Source: Virgibacillus proomii
Lineage (GTDB): Bacteria; Bacillota; Bacilli; Bacillales; Amphibacillaceae
Length of the DNA stretch: 64,000 bases
Direction: 5' to 3'
NCBI RefSeq assembly: GCF_900162615.1
Contig: NZ_FUFN01000010.1
Span: 1,494,149-1,558,148 of the forward strand
Position numbers and translations under genes: made by a program
Notes under the pieces: generated by a model
Databases searched by the model: none
What the model was told of the DNA's origin: nothing
Seen by the model: the letters and a program-made list of their open reading frames with translations, nothing else
Shown here: in pieces, positions 1 to 8,085 of the stretch
Layout of the letters: each line of letters begins with the position of its first letter
Position numbering within the stretch: position 1 is the stretch's first letter

Positions 1-171
1 CTTAATCACCTGTCATTATTGTCTTATACGGAAGGATAAAAAGCAGAATTTCGAGACTTTGCTGCGTCATTTTACTGATTTTCGAATACCTTCTTATTAA
101 AAGTATAGAAAGTAAAGATAACAAAATGATCATGAAGCTTCTCAAAAGTAGATAAAAAGGAGGGTATAGAC
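1..171. other. Window edge and leader of the hpa operon
   Basis: This stretch holds no complete gene. Short open frames run from the edge to stops at about base 39 and base 97, so the tail of an upstream gene may be present, but nothing in it is recognisable. An HpaB-type monooxygenase would be expected next to the flavin reductase that follows, and it would have to lie outside the window. A clear AGGAGG ribosome site ends the stretch at about 158-164. Confidence 0.3.
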
Positions 172-645
172 ATGGAAAGTAGAGCTTTTCGCAATGCTAT
201 GGGGCGGTTTGCTACTGGAGTGACAGTGATTACGACAAATGCAAATAAAGAAGTTCATGGAATGACAGCGAATGCGTTTATGTCGGTTTCACTAGACCCG
301 AAATTGATCACGGTTTCCATTGATAATCGGGCAAATATGCTAAACAAAATCAACTGTTCGGGTAAATTTGCAGTTAATGTACTATCAGATTTACAGCAAG
401 ATATTTCTATGCACTTTGCTGGTCAGGCAAAAAAATACGATGAAATTCCTTTTGCAATGTTTTACGATGTTCCTATTATTCAGGGATCGCTTGCATCCGT
501 TGTTTGTGAAGTAGATCGAACGTATGTGGTAGGTGATCACACACTTTTTATTGGAAGCGTAGTTGATGCTTTGTTAACCGAGGGCAACCCGTTAACATTT
601 TATGGTGGAAAGTATGGGAAGTATCAACCAGCTGAATATGTATAA
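172..645 (+). CDS. hpaC: Flavin reductase component of a two-component monooxygenase (HpaC-like)
   Basis: The 157-residue protein has the size and look of the flavin reductase domain family: an N-terminal GRFATGVTVIT-type motif (about residues 11-21), a conserved MTANAF segment (about 30-35), and a C-terminal YGGKYGKY stretch. Such proteins use NAD(P)H to reduce free FAD or FMN and pass it to a partner oxygenase. The first gene of a homoprotocatechuate operon suggests it serves 4-hydroxyphenylacetate 3-monooxygenase. The oxygenase subunit HpaB is not in the window. The start follows an AAGGAGGG site by a few bases. A flavin reductase for another monooxygenase remains possible. Confidence 0.75.
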   Translation: MESRAFRNAMGRFATGVTVITTNANKEVHGMTANAFMSVSLDPKLITVSIDNRANMLNKINCSGKFAVNVLSDLQQDISMHFAGQAKKYDEIPFAMFYDVPIIQGSLASVVCEVDRTYVVGDHTLFIGSVVDALLTEGNPLTFYGGKYGKYQPAEYV

Positions 646-704
646 CGGATCTTTCTATCATCTGAATGATATATGATTTTATATATAAAAAAGGAGCGGA
701 TAGC

Positions 705-2207
705 ATGGCAAAACAACTTGCAGATCAACATACGAAAATGAAGCAACAAGTAAAAGATATACAGCTTTATATAGATGGACAATTTGTTGATGCTGAGCAT
801 AACAGAGTATTTGAAAATAGCAGTCCATTTACCAATGAAACGATCAACAAGGTAGCGATGGGAGAGCAAGCAGATATAGATAAAGCAGTTCATGCTGCAA
901 AAAATGCATTTAAAGGGGAGTGGGGCAAGCTAAAAGTAAAAGATCGGTTAGCTTATATTTATAAAATTGCTGACCTCATTGATGAACATATTGATGAAAT
1001 TGCTCCCTTGGAGTCGTTTGATACCGGATTACCAATTAGTCAAACGAAGAAAATGGTCAGTAGAGCTGCTTATAACTTTCGCTTTTATGCAGAAATGGTA
1101 GCTACACGTATGGTTGGTGAAGCTTATCAGGTTGATGATGAATTTTTAAACTATACCATTCATAAGCCTGTAGGAGTAGCAGGGTTGATCACTCCTTGGA
1201 ATGCTCCATTTATGCTAGAGACGTGGAAACTTGCACCAGCACTTGCAACCGGAAACACAGTCGTACTTAAACCAGCGGAATGGTCACCGCTTACCGCCAA
1301 TCGACTAGCTGAAATTATTGATAAAGCTGGTTTACCAAACGGGGTGTTTAATGTCGTACATGGTTATGGGGAAACAGCGGGTGCATCGCTCGTTGCTCAT
1401 CCAGATGTAGCGCTTATTTCATTCACGGGCGAAACGAAAACCGGTTCGGAAATTATAAAAAATGGTGCTGATTGGTTAAAAAGGTTCTCTATGGAACTTG
1501 GTGGTAAATCACCAATTATTGTATTTGAGGATGCGGACATAGAACGAGCATTGGATGCTTGTACATGGGGGATTTTCTCATTTAATGGGGAGCGCTGTAC
1601 AGCTAATTCCCGTTTATATATTCATGAAACGGTTGCGGAACCTTTTATCGAAAAGTTAAAACAACGAATTGTCAATATTAAAGTTGGTGATCCGTTAGAA
1701 AGCGATACACTAGTCGGTCCGTTGATTCATAAGGAACATTATACAAATGTAAAAAACTATCTCAAGCTTGCAGAAGAGGAAGGATGTGAGGTGATTAGCG
1801 GTAATATTCCACCTGGTAATGGGAACTTCATTGCACCAACATTACTTTTGCATGCAAGAAATGATATGCGAGTCGTTCAAGAAGAAATTTTTGGCCCGGT
1901 AATTGCAGCTATGACGTTTACGGATGAAGAAGAAGTAATTGAATTAGCAAATGATGTCCGTTATGGTTTAGCAGGCTATGTATGGACAAAGGACATTCAG
2001 CGAGGACATCGTGTTGCCCAAGCAATAGAATCTGGAATGCTATGGGTCAATTCACAAAATGTAAGGGATTTAAGAACCCCGTTTGGCGGAGCGAAACATA
2101 GTGGAATAGGCCGTGAAGGTGGGCATTATGCCTTTGAGTTTTACACAGAAACCCAAATTATTCATGTTGCATTAAAGGACCATTATATTCCGCAGTTTGG
2201 GAAATAG
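705..2207 (+). CDS. hpaE: 5-carboxymethyl-2-hydroxymuconate semialdehyde dehydrogenase
   Basis: A 500-residue NAD-dependent aldehyde dehydrogenase of normal family length. It has the TPWNAP segment with catalytic Asn at about 166, the general-base Glu in MELGGKSP at about 264, and the nucleophile Cys in GERCTA at about 298. The context (ring-cleavage dioxygenase directly downstream, HpaG and HpaF further on) points to oxidation of 5-carboxymethyl-2-hydroxymuconate semialdehyde in homoprotocatechuate breakdown. An earlier in-frame ATG at 666 exists, but the ATG at 705 sits behind AAAAAGGAG at good spacing and is preferred. It is probably co-transcribed with hpaC (60 bases upstream) and hpaD (14 bases downstream). 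Confidence 0.88.
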   Translation: MAKQLADQHTKMKQQVKDIQLYIDGQFVDAEHNRVFENSSPFTNETINKVAMGEQADIDKAVHAAKNAFKGEWGKLKVKDRLAYIYKIADLIDEHIDEIAPLESFDTGLPISQTKKMVSRAAYNFRFYAEMVATRMVGEAYQVDDEFLNYTIHKPVGVAGLITPWNAPFMLETWKLAPALATGNTVVLKPAEWSPLTANRLAEIIDKAGLPNGVFNVVHGYGETAGASLVAHPDVALISFTGETKTGSEIIKNGADWLKRFSMELGGKSPIIVFEDADIERALDACTWGIFSFNGERCTANSRLYIHETVAEPFIEKLKQRIVNIKVGDPLESDTLVGPLIHKEHYTNVKNYLKLAEEEGCEVISGNIPPGNGNFIAPTLLLHARNDMRVVQEEIFGPVIAAMTFTDEEEVIELANDVRYGLAGYVWTKDIQRGHRVAQAIESGMLWVNSQNVRDLRTPFGGAKHSGIGREGGHYAFEFYTETQIIHVALKDHYIPQFGK

Positions 2208-2221
2208 AGGAGGAGGTTTTC

Positions 2222-3202
2222 ATGATATTTAATATCATCCGTTCAGGACGCGCTGTTTTACATGTTACTGACTTAGATAGATCAAGGGCATTTTATGAGG
2301 CGTTGGGCTTTATTGTGACGGAAGCAGATGATGAAAATATTTTCCTGCGCGGGCTAGAGGAGCATAACCATCATAGTTTGTGGTTAAAAAAGCGTATGGA
2401 GGCAGCGGTTGAAGTAATTAGCTATAAGGTCATTGCCGACGAGAATCTTGATGATTTGGAAAAACTCTTTCTTCAACAAGGGAAAAATGTGAAATGGCTT
2501 AAAAAAGGTACCCAAAAAGCAGTTGGACGCGCTCTTCGTATTCAAGATAAGGCAGGTTTACCACTTGAATTTTATGCGGAAATGGAGACAGTTGATCGTT
2601 TACTTCAGCGCTATGAATTATATAAGGGAGCTAAAGTACAGCGTATTGATCATTTTAATTGTATGGTGGCAAATGTCGAAGAAGCTTCTAACTACTATAT
2701 AGATGAACTAGGCTTCGCTTGTTCTGAGTATACCGTCGATGAAAATGAAAAAATATGGGCCGCATGGTTGCATCGGAAGCCTTCGGTACACGACATCGCT
2801 TTTATGAATGGGTCTGGACCACAGTTACATCATATTGGCTTCTGGTTAAGAGATCCAATGAGTTTAATAGATGGTTGTGATGTTCTAGCTGCACTTGGTT
2901 ATGGGCGAAATATTGAAAGAGGGCCAGGACGGCACGGGTTGTCAAATGCGTTATTCTTGTATGTAAGAGATCCAGATGGCCATCGAATTGAATTATACAA
3001 TGGAGACTATTTAACTAGTGACCCGGATTTTAAACCCATTAAATGGGAGTTAGATGATCCAATGCGTCAGACATTTTGGGGACATGAAGCGCCAGATAGC
3101 TGGTTTGATGAGGCATCAATAGTATTAGATATCCATTCAGGTCAAAAAATACCGTTGCATGAACCTGTATTAAAGAAAAGTAAGCCGCAATTTGTTATTT
3201 AA
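2222..3202 (+). CDS. hpaD: 3,4-dihydroxyphenylacetate 2,3-dioxygenase
   Basis: A 326-residue type I extradiol dioxygenase built from two vicinal-oxygen-chelate modules (about residues 8-120 and 140-265). The metal ligands can be picked out: His in DHFNCM (about 144), His in LHHIGFW (about 203-204) and Glu in RIELYNGD (about 257). The family opens the ring of homoprotocatechuate with Fe(II) or Mn(II). An AGGAGGAGG ribosome site precedes the ATG. It follows hpaE directly, which matches its product being the hpaE substrate. Substrate choice is inferred from context. Confidence 0.88.
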   Translation: MIFNIIRSGRAVLHVTDLDRSRAFYEALGFIVTEADDENIFLRGLEEHNHHSLWLKKRMEAAVEVISYKVIADENLDDLEKLFLQQGKNVKWLKKGTQKAVGRALRIQDKAGLPLEFYAEMETVDRLLQRYELYKGAKVQRIDHFNCMVANVEEASNYYIDELGFACSEYTVDENEKIWAAWLHRKPSVHDIAFMNGSGPQLHHIGFWLRDPMSLIDGCDVLAALGYGRNIERGPGRHGLSNALFLYVRDPDGHRIELYNGDYLTSDPDFKPIKWELDDPMRQTFWGHEAPDSWFDEASIVLDIHSGQKIPLHEPVLKKSKPQFVI

Positions 3203-3330
3203 CATACTAAAAAAACATGGTTTTGGGAGAGAGATTCAGGTGCAATTGCTGTTTTGTTATAAAGGTGAACTTAGTCATAATACCTTATTCATTGAGAGAT
3301 TCAACAAGCTATCTTAAGCATGAAGAAGTG

Positions 3331-3509
3331 TTTATCCCGCATGTAGGTTGCCGTAAACCTCGCTTCACGAATTATAGAGAATACGAAGAAAAGTTAAAGT
3401 GGGATAAACGGCACCTAAATGCCCGATTCGTTCAGAAGGCCTTTAGGTCATAGCCTTGCGGTACTAACATTCAAGGAGAAAAGCATTCCTTGAATGAAGC
3501 TTCACTTTT
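3331..3509 (+). repeat. Family B dispersed repeat inside the hpa operon
   Basis: About 180 bases between hpaD and the dapA-like gene match the repeat seen twice at 49860-50210. It opens with TTTATCCCGC, carries the landmarks AACGGCACCTAAATGCCCG and CCTTTAGGTCATA, then an inverted repeat (CATTCAAGG...CCTTGAATG) and ends in TTCACTTTT. It contains only shadow reading frames. It separates the operon into two blocks and may affect read-through. Confidence 0.8.
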
Positions 3510-3540
3510 GAAAAATAGGTAGATAGAAAGGATGGTTAAC

Positions 3541-4461
3541 TTGAGTAAAAATTTTACTGAAATTAAACAGCGATTACGGGGCTCAATGACCCCGTTGATT
3601 ACCCCTTTTAAGGCAAATTATGAAGTCGATTATGAAAAACAGGCGGAGTTAATTGAGTATCAGTTGGAAAATGGTACTCATGCAATTTCTGTAACAGGAA
3701 CATCCGGAGAACCAAGCTCGTTAAGCATAGAAGAGCGGGTAAACGTTATGGAAAATGCCAAAAAAGTAATTAATGGACGAGTGCCTTTTGCGCCAGGGAC
3801 AGGTTCAACGAATCATGAGGAGACGATGTATTTAACAAAGAAGGCGCAGGAAATGGGCGCAGATGCAGCTATGGTTATCGTTCCATACTATAATAAGCCG
3901 AATCAGCAGGCATTATATAAGCATTTTAAGACAGTTGCAGACTCCGTTGATATTCCAATTATTGTTTATAATATACCTGGGAGAACTGCAGTCAATCTGG
4001 AAGTGGAAACATTAGCTAGATTAAATGAAGATTGCCCAAATATCGTTGGTGTAAAAGAGTCTAATAAAGACTTTGAACATGTAAATCGTGTCTTGCTTAA
4101 CTGTGGTCGAGACTTTTTGTTGTTTTCTGGAATTGAACTGCTCTGTTATCCAATGCTTGCCATTGGAGGTGCGGGGTCTATCAGTGCAACTTCTAATGTA
4201 GAGCCAAAAAAGGTTGCTGAATTGCATAATGCCTGGGAGGAAGGCAATGTAAAACTGGCGCAAGATCTCCATTTTGAATTAATGAAATTAAATGATGTAC
4301 TTTTTAAAGATACCAACCCAGCTCCAGTGAAAGCAGCGCTAGGAATGATGGGGAAAATTGAACCCGTACTCCGTCTGCCAATGGATTTACCTTCAGAGAA
4401 GTTACAACAGGAAATACGAGAAACATTAGTAGAATACGAAAAACTGTTACAATGTGCATAA
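3541..4461 (+). CDS. DapA-family lyase/aldolase of the homoprotocatechuate operon
   Basis: A 306-residue class I (Schiff-base) TIM-barrel protein of the dihydrodipicolinate synthase/N-acetylneuraminate lyase family. Visible marks are GTSGEP (about residues 52-57), the Tyr of VYNIPGR (about 143) and the Schiff-base Lys in GVKES (about 172). In several Gram-positive hpa clusters a DapA-like gene stands where an HpaI aldolase would be, so a role in cleaving or processing the C7 diacid intermediate is plausible. No HpaI or HpaH is seen here. The TTG at 3541 is preferred to the ATG at 3532 because AAAGGATGG lies just upstream. True lysine-pathway DapA is the alternative. Confidence 0.7.
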   Translation: MSKNFTEIKQRLRGSMTPLITPFKANYEVDYEKQAELIEYQLENGTHAISVTGTSGEPSSLSIEERVNVMENAKKVINGRVPFAPGTGSTNHEETMYLTKKAQEMGADAAMVIVPYYNKPNQQALYKHFKTVADSVDIPIIVYNIPGRTAVNLEVETLARLNEDCPNIVGVKESNKDFEHVNRVLLNCGRDFLLFSGIELLCYPMLAIGGAGSISATSNVEPKKVAELHNAWEEGNVKLAQDLHFELMKLNDVLFKDTNPAPVKAALGMMGKIEPVLRLPMDLPSEKLQQEIRETLVEYEKLLQCA

Positions 4462-4491
4462 TTAGCTGTTTGGCAATAGAATTTTTTGACT

Positions 4492-4537
4492 CTTAAGCAA
4501 TATCGTAGTAGCATTATTTGTCAGGATATTGCTTAAG
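4492..4537 (+). terminator. Hairpin after the dapA-like gene
   Basis: A perfect 13-base inverted repeat (CTTAAGCAATATC at 4492-4504 and its complement at 4525-4537) is followed by TTTATTTTAG. It could be a terminator or attenuator inside the operon. The stem is AT-rich, so strength is uncertain. Confidence 0.5.
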
Positions 4538-4540
4538 TTT

Positions 4541-4612
4541 ATTTTAGGGTCTAGAGTATAAGAAAAACTACAGCTTTCGCTAAAGACTTGGCGACAAGCC
4601 AAGTTTTTCTAA
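4541..4612 (+). repeat. Family A dispersed repeat with terminator hairpin
   Basis: This copy of the roughly 90-base family A lacks the first bases. It has the common core AAGAAAAACTACAGC and ends with the hairpin ACTTGGC-GACAA-GCCAAGT followed by TTTTTCT, which is the form of an intrinsic terminator. The ends AGAAAAACT and AGTTTTTCT are also complementary. It sits between the dapA-like gene and hpaG1. Confidence 0.75.
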
Positions 4613-4742
4613 TATGTTAAAACGGTGTGACATTTCAAGCTTAGAAGTTCATATGGAGTTGAGTAGTTGTCAAATGGTTAAACGGACCCTGCACACGAAT
4701 ATTTTTAAATCATTTGAAAATATAAAGAAGGGATGATATAAG

Positions 4743-5531
4743 GTGCAAACTGCTCGGGCTAAACTATGTGGAATTAAGCCTTATCAAGAAGTAAAGCTAA
4801 GCCTGCGTGATGAAAAAATTTCAATAGATGGAAAATTATATAACATGGAAGAAGTCAGATTTGATATTCCTGTTTCCGGTACAGTTTACGGCACATTATT
4901 AAACTATCGAAAGGCGTATAAACAGTTAGAACCGTCTATGTCGCAAGCCCCATACCATGCACCGCCAAATGCGCCCATCTTATATATAAAACCAAGGAAT
5001 ACCTTTTCCTCATATGGAGCAGCCATTTCATTACCTGAAGGCATAACAGAACTAGAAATAGGGGCAGCTTTAGGAATTGTTATTGGAAAAACGGCAACAA
5101 ACGTAAAAGAAACAGAAGCGTTTTCTTTTATAGAGGGATATACGATTGTAAATGATGTAAGTATACCACATACTAATGTGTATCGACCGGCAATTAAAGA
5201 AAAATCACGTGATGGATTTTGTCCGATCGGCCCATGGGTAATTAGGAAGGAAGCAGTTGCTAATCCGAATGCATTACGCATATGCGTAAAAATTAATGGA
5301 GAAGTGAAGCAGGAAAATAATACGTGTAATCTGCTTCGTCCAATAGAAAAATTGCTTGCAAACGTTACAGAATTTATGACTTTGGCAAAAGGAGATGTTT
5401 TACTAGTTGGTATTCCCGAAGATCCACCACTAGCTAAAGTAAATGATCTGGTGCAAATAGAAATTGAACATATAGGAAAGCTAGAAAATAAGCTAACATC
5501 TAAAGTAGGTTGGGAAGGAGGAATAACATGA
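4743..5531 (+). CDS. hpaG1: HpaG N-terminal-type subunit (FAH family decarboxylase/isomerase)
   Basis: A 262-residue fumarylacetoacetate hydrolase-family protein resembling the N-terminal half of HpaG/HpcE, the bifunctional enzyme that decarboxylates 5-oxopent-3-ene-1,2,5-tricarboxylate and isomerises the product. Typical family segments are GYTIVNDVS and RDGFCPIGPW. The position where the next protein has the metal-binding ECEL reads GAAL here, so the paired glutamates are absent. The GTG start follows AAGAAGGG by 10 bases. The stop overlaps the next ATG by four bases (ATGA), implying coupled translation of the two halves. Confidence 0.8.
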   Translation: MQTARAKLCGIKPYQEVKLSLRDEKISIDGKLYNMEEVRFDIPVSGTVYGTLLNYRKAYKQLEPSMSQAPYHAPPNAPILYIKPRNTFSSYGAAISLPEGITELEIGAALGIVIGKTATNVKETEAFSFIEGYTIVNDVSIPHTNVYRPAIKEKSRDGFCPIGPWVIRKEAVANPNALRICVKINGEVKQENNTCNLLRPIEKLLANVTEFMTLAKGDVLLVGIPEDPPLAKVNDLVQIEIEHIGKLENKLTSKVGWEGGIT

Positions 5532-6286
5532 AGTATGCACGAGTTGCTTATCAAGGGCTTTTGCATGAAGCGATTGTAACAGCTACTGGAGTCAAGCTTC
5601 AGGATGGGAGGGTAGTTGGAGAAGAAGAGGTTGTTTGGCTACCACCAGTCGTGCCAAATACCATCTTCACATTAGGGTTAAATTACGCAGATCACGCCAA
5701 GGAATTATCTTTTTCAGCTGTTCAAAAAGAGCCGCTTATCTTTTTTAAAGGTCCGAATACATTGATTGGACATAATGGGAAAACGATGCGCCCTGATGAC
5801 GCTACTTTTATGCATTATGAGTGTGAGTTAGCTGTCGTGATTGGCAAACAGGCCAAGCAAGTGAAAAGAGAAGATGCCTATCAGTATGTTAAAGGATATA
5901 CAATCGCAAATGACTATGCGATTCGTGATTACTTAGAAAACTATTATCGGCCGAATCTTCGTGTAAAGAATCGGGACAGCTGCACGCCAATCGGTCCATG
6001 GCTTATTGATAAAGAAGATATGAAAGATCCTATGAATTTAACATTGCGTACATACGTCAATGGAAAGGTAACACAAGAAGGAACAACGGCTGATATGCTT
6101 TTAAGTATTCCGGAATTAATTGAATATTTAAGTGAGTTTATGACATTATATCCGAATGATATTATTTTAACAGGAACACCAAAAGGATCAGTAAACACGC
6201 TTGTTGGTGATGAAGTGGTTACAGAAATAGAAGGAATAGGGCAATTAGTTAATACAATTGTCGGTGAGGAGTCATTTCAAAAGTAA
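5528..6286 (+). CDS. hpaG2: HpaG C-terminal-type subunit (FAH family isomerase/decarboxylase)
   Basis: A 252-residue FAH-family protein matching the C-terminal half of HpaG. It keeps the metal-binding signature (HYECELAVVIG) followed by an Asp in TIANDYAIRD, plus the RDSCTPIGPW and TGTPKG segments near the end. The ATG at 5528 lies behind GGAAGGAGG and overlaps the stop of the first subunit. It likely works with hpaG1 as a heteromeric version of the fused enterobacterial enzyme. A hydratase role (HpaH) cannot be excluded because no separate hydratase gene is seen. Confidence 0.82.
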   Translation: MKYARVAYQGLLHEAIVTATGVKLQDGRVVGEEEVVWLPPVVPNTIFTLGLNYADHAKELSFSAVQKEPLIFFKGPNTLIGHNGKTMRPDDATFMHYECELAVVIGKQAKQVKREDAYQYVKGYTIANDYAIRDYLENYYRPNLRVKNRDSCTPIGPWLIDKEDMKDPMNLTLRTYVNGKVTQEGTTADMLLSIPELIEYLSEFMTLYPNDIILTGTPKGSVNTLVGDEVVTEIEGIGQLVNTIVGEESFQK

Positions 6287-6310
6287 CAAATCTAAAAGGG
6301 AGGAGCACTG

Positions 6311-6694
6311 ATGCCTCATTTAATTATTGAATATACCGATAATATTAAAGAAGCGGCAAATATTCCTGAGTTGCTAAAAACAGTAAATGCCACATTACTT
6401 ATTCATCAAGATATCATTCCAATTGGTGGACTTAGGTCCAGAGCAATTGAATTAAATAATTATCTCGTAGCAGATGGAACAGCAGATGACGCTTTTGTTC
6501 ATGTAACCTTAAAATTAGGGAAGGGTAGGTCAGTGGAAGCAAAAAAACAATTATGTGATGAGGTATTTTTTGCTCTGAAGCGCCATTTTTCTTCGATCTA
6601 TAAGAGACGTTATTTTGCGTTATCACTAGAACTTTATGAATTCACCTCACCTACGTATAAACTAAATAATATTCATGAGCGTTATAAAAACTAA
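6311..6694 (+). CDS. hpaF: 5-carboxymethyl-2-hydroxymuconate delta-isomerase
   Basis: A 127-residue protein of the small CHMI family in the tautomerase superfamily. Pro is the second codon, so removal of Met exposes the catalytic N-terminal proline. The start MPHLIIEYTDN is typical. It converts 5-carboxymethyl-2-hydroxymuconate to its oxo form, the step after HpaE. GGGAGGAG precedes the ATG. It is 24 bases after hpaG2 and closes the catabolic operon. Confidence 0.85.
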   Translation: MPHLIIEYTDNIKEAANIPELLKTVNATLLIHQDIIPIGGLRSRAIELNNYLVADGTADDAFVHVTLKLGKGRSVEAKKQLCDEVFFALKRHFSSIYKRRYFALSLELYEFTSPTYKLNNIHERYKN

Positions 6695-6866
6695 TAAAAT
6701 AAGAGAGTCCAGTCAATCGAATCAAGCAATTAAGAGAAATATCTGCCATGTTAGATTATACGAAAAACGTTTCAATCTCAAGAAATCTTCTGAGCATATG
6801 ACCTTACGTTGTAATAAGCAATGTTATTTGACTAGAATACAAGTGAAGAAGCTTATACAATCGGTT

Positions 6867-6906
6867 TTGACAATCATATATTATATAGTATATGATATAT
6901 CCACTA
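6867..6906 (+). promoter_or_regulatory. Promoter and palindromic operator of the GntR gene; possible leaderless mRNA
   Basis: TTGACA (6867-6872) and TATGAT (6891-6896) are 18 bases apart. The spacer plus -10 forms an almost perfect palindrome, ATCATATA (6873-6880) to TATATGAT (6889-6896). The start codon ATG at 6906 would fall about where transcription begins, and no ribosome site is visible. This suggests a leaderless, autoregulated transcript. Confidence 0.55.
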
Positions 6907-7583
6907 TGGAAAATCAATCGATTACAAAAAAACAAAGAGCTTATGATTATATGAAGTCGCGTATTATTGAAGGCTATTATGCACCTGGACAACGTATTGT
7001 AATTAACCAATTGGTGAAAGAGTTATTTACTAGTGCAATTCCAATTCGTGAAGCAGTTCGCCAACTTGAGGCAGAAGGCTTAATTGAATATCAAAATAAT
7101 ATAGGACCAATAGTTACTCCAATTAATAAAGATGAGTATTTTAATACAATGTCTGTTTTAGCAGTCATGGAAGGATATGGGACAGCTTTAAGCAGTCAAC
7201 ACGGCATTACCAAAGAAAAGCTGGCAGAACTATCGGAAAAAAATAACCAAATGAAGGAGGCTATCGATGAATTCAACTTCCAAAATTTTGGAAGATTAAA
7301 TCGTGCCTTTCACGAGTTGATTTATGCACATTGTAAGAATACATTTTTAGTTGATGAAATTCGTCGGTTATGGATAAAGCTTGACTCGATTCGCAGAGCA
7401 GGTTCTGCTTTTCATCCAAAGCGTGCCTTAGCTTCCATTGAGGAACATGAGCAATTAATTGAGTTATTGAGGAAAAGAGCTGACTTTGAAATAATTGAAA
7501 AAGTTGCTCGAATGCATAAATTAAATACTAGAGATGCATTTAAAGACCAGAGCAATTTTGTACAAGATCGGGTATTTTTTTAG
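6906..7583 (+). CDS. GntR-family (FCD domain) regulator of the hpa/TRAP locus
   Basis: A 225-residue regulator: N-terminal winged helix-turn-helix (about residues 5-70, with AIPIREAVRQLEAEGL as recognition region) and an all-helical FCD ligand domain (about 80-215) with scattered His residues that may bind metal plus an organic acid. The position between the hpa genes and the TRAP transporter suggests it responds to a 4-hydroxyphenylacetate pathway acid. The frame is open further upstream to 6675, but the sequence before 6906 reads like noncoding DNA and contains the promoter. There is no Shine-Dalgarno before this ATG. Confidence 0.75.
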   Translation: MENQSITKKQRAYDYMKSRIIEGYYAPGQRIVINQLVKELFTSAIPIREAVRQLEAEGLIEYQNNIGPIVTPINKDEYFNTMSVLAVMEGYGTALSSQHGITKEKLAELSEKNNQMKEAIDEFNFQNFGRLNRAFHELIYAHCKNTFLVDEIRRLWIKLDSIRRAGSAFHPKRALASIEEHEQLIELLRKRADFEIIEKVARMHKLNTRDAFKDQSNFVQDRVFF

Positions 7584-7718
7584 GATTTCGTATGCTAAAA
7601 GGAGCCATAAGCTCGATTAGCGGTAAAGCTTGCGATTAAGTAACAGATGTGCTCAAATGAGTCCATTGACCGGAGCGAGCAGTAAAAATATTTATAGGAA
7701 GCACAAGTATTGAAAGCT

Positions 7719-7752
7719 CCTAAATGATGTTAATTTTCATAAATCATTTAGG
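7719..7752 (+). terminator. Terminator after the GntR gene
   Basis: CCTAAATGAT (7719-7728) pairs perfectly with ATCATTTAGG (7743-7752), followed by GGTTTTCT. Confidence 0.65.
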
Positions 7753-7867
7753 GGTTTTCTCAAACCTTGTAAATCGCACGAAAGTATAAAGTTATCATGA
7801 ACATCTAAAAAAATGAAATTAATACGGATGTACTATCTCCAATTTATCGAATTATTCTAATAATTTA

Positions 7868-7921
7868 TTGAAATTGTAAATGAAATCGTACATAATATTA
7901 TATATTATGTAAACGTTTTCT
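7868..7921 (+). promoter_or_regulatory. TRAP operon promoter with palindrome and cre-like site
   Basis: TTGAAA (7868-7873) and CATAAT (7891-7896) are 17 bases apart. A perfect 9+3+9 palindrome (ACATAATAT/ATATTATGT, 7890-7910) covers the -10 and may be an operator. TGTAAACGTTTTCT (7908-7921) differs by one position from a CcpA cre consensus and lies just after the start point, where a cre site represses. Roughly 165 bases of leader follow before the first gene, with nothing else recognised. Confidence 0.5.
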
Positions 7922-8085
7922 TTGTGGGTGCTTCGTGTTTTAATTATCCCCCATGTAACTTGTAGTAAGTTCTGCTCTTCCATGCTAGAGATGAAACCTG
8001 AGAGGATAAGTGGAGGATAAAGGAAAAATCTCTACTGATTGAAGATTCACTTTATAAAGATAAATTTATTAATGGAGGGAGAAGG

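Noticed and set aside
3217..3453. 78-codon open frame downstream of hpaD
   Set aside because: It lies within a family B repeat and similar frames appear in other copies of the same repeat; no ribosome site.
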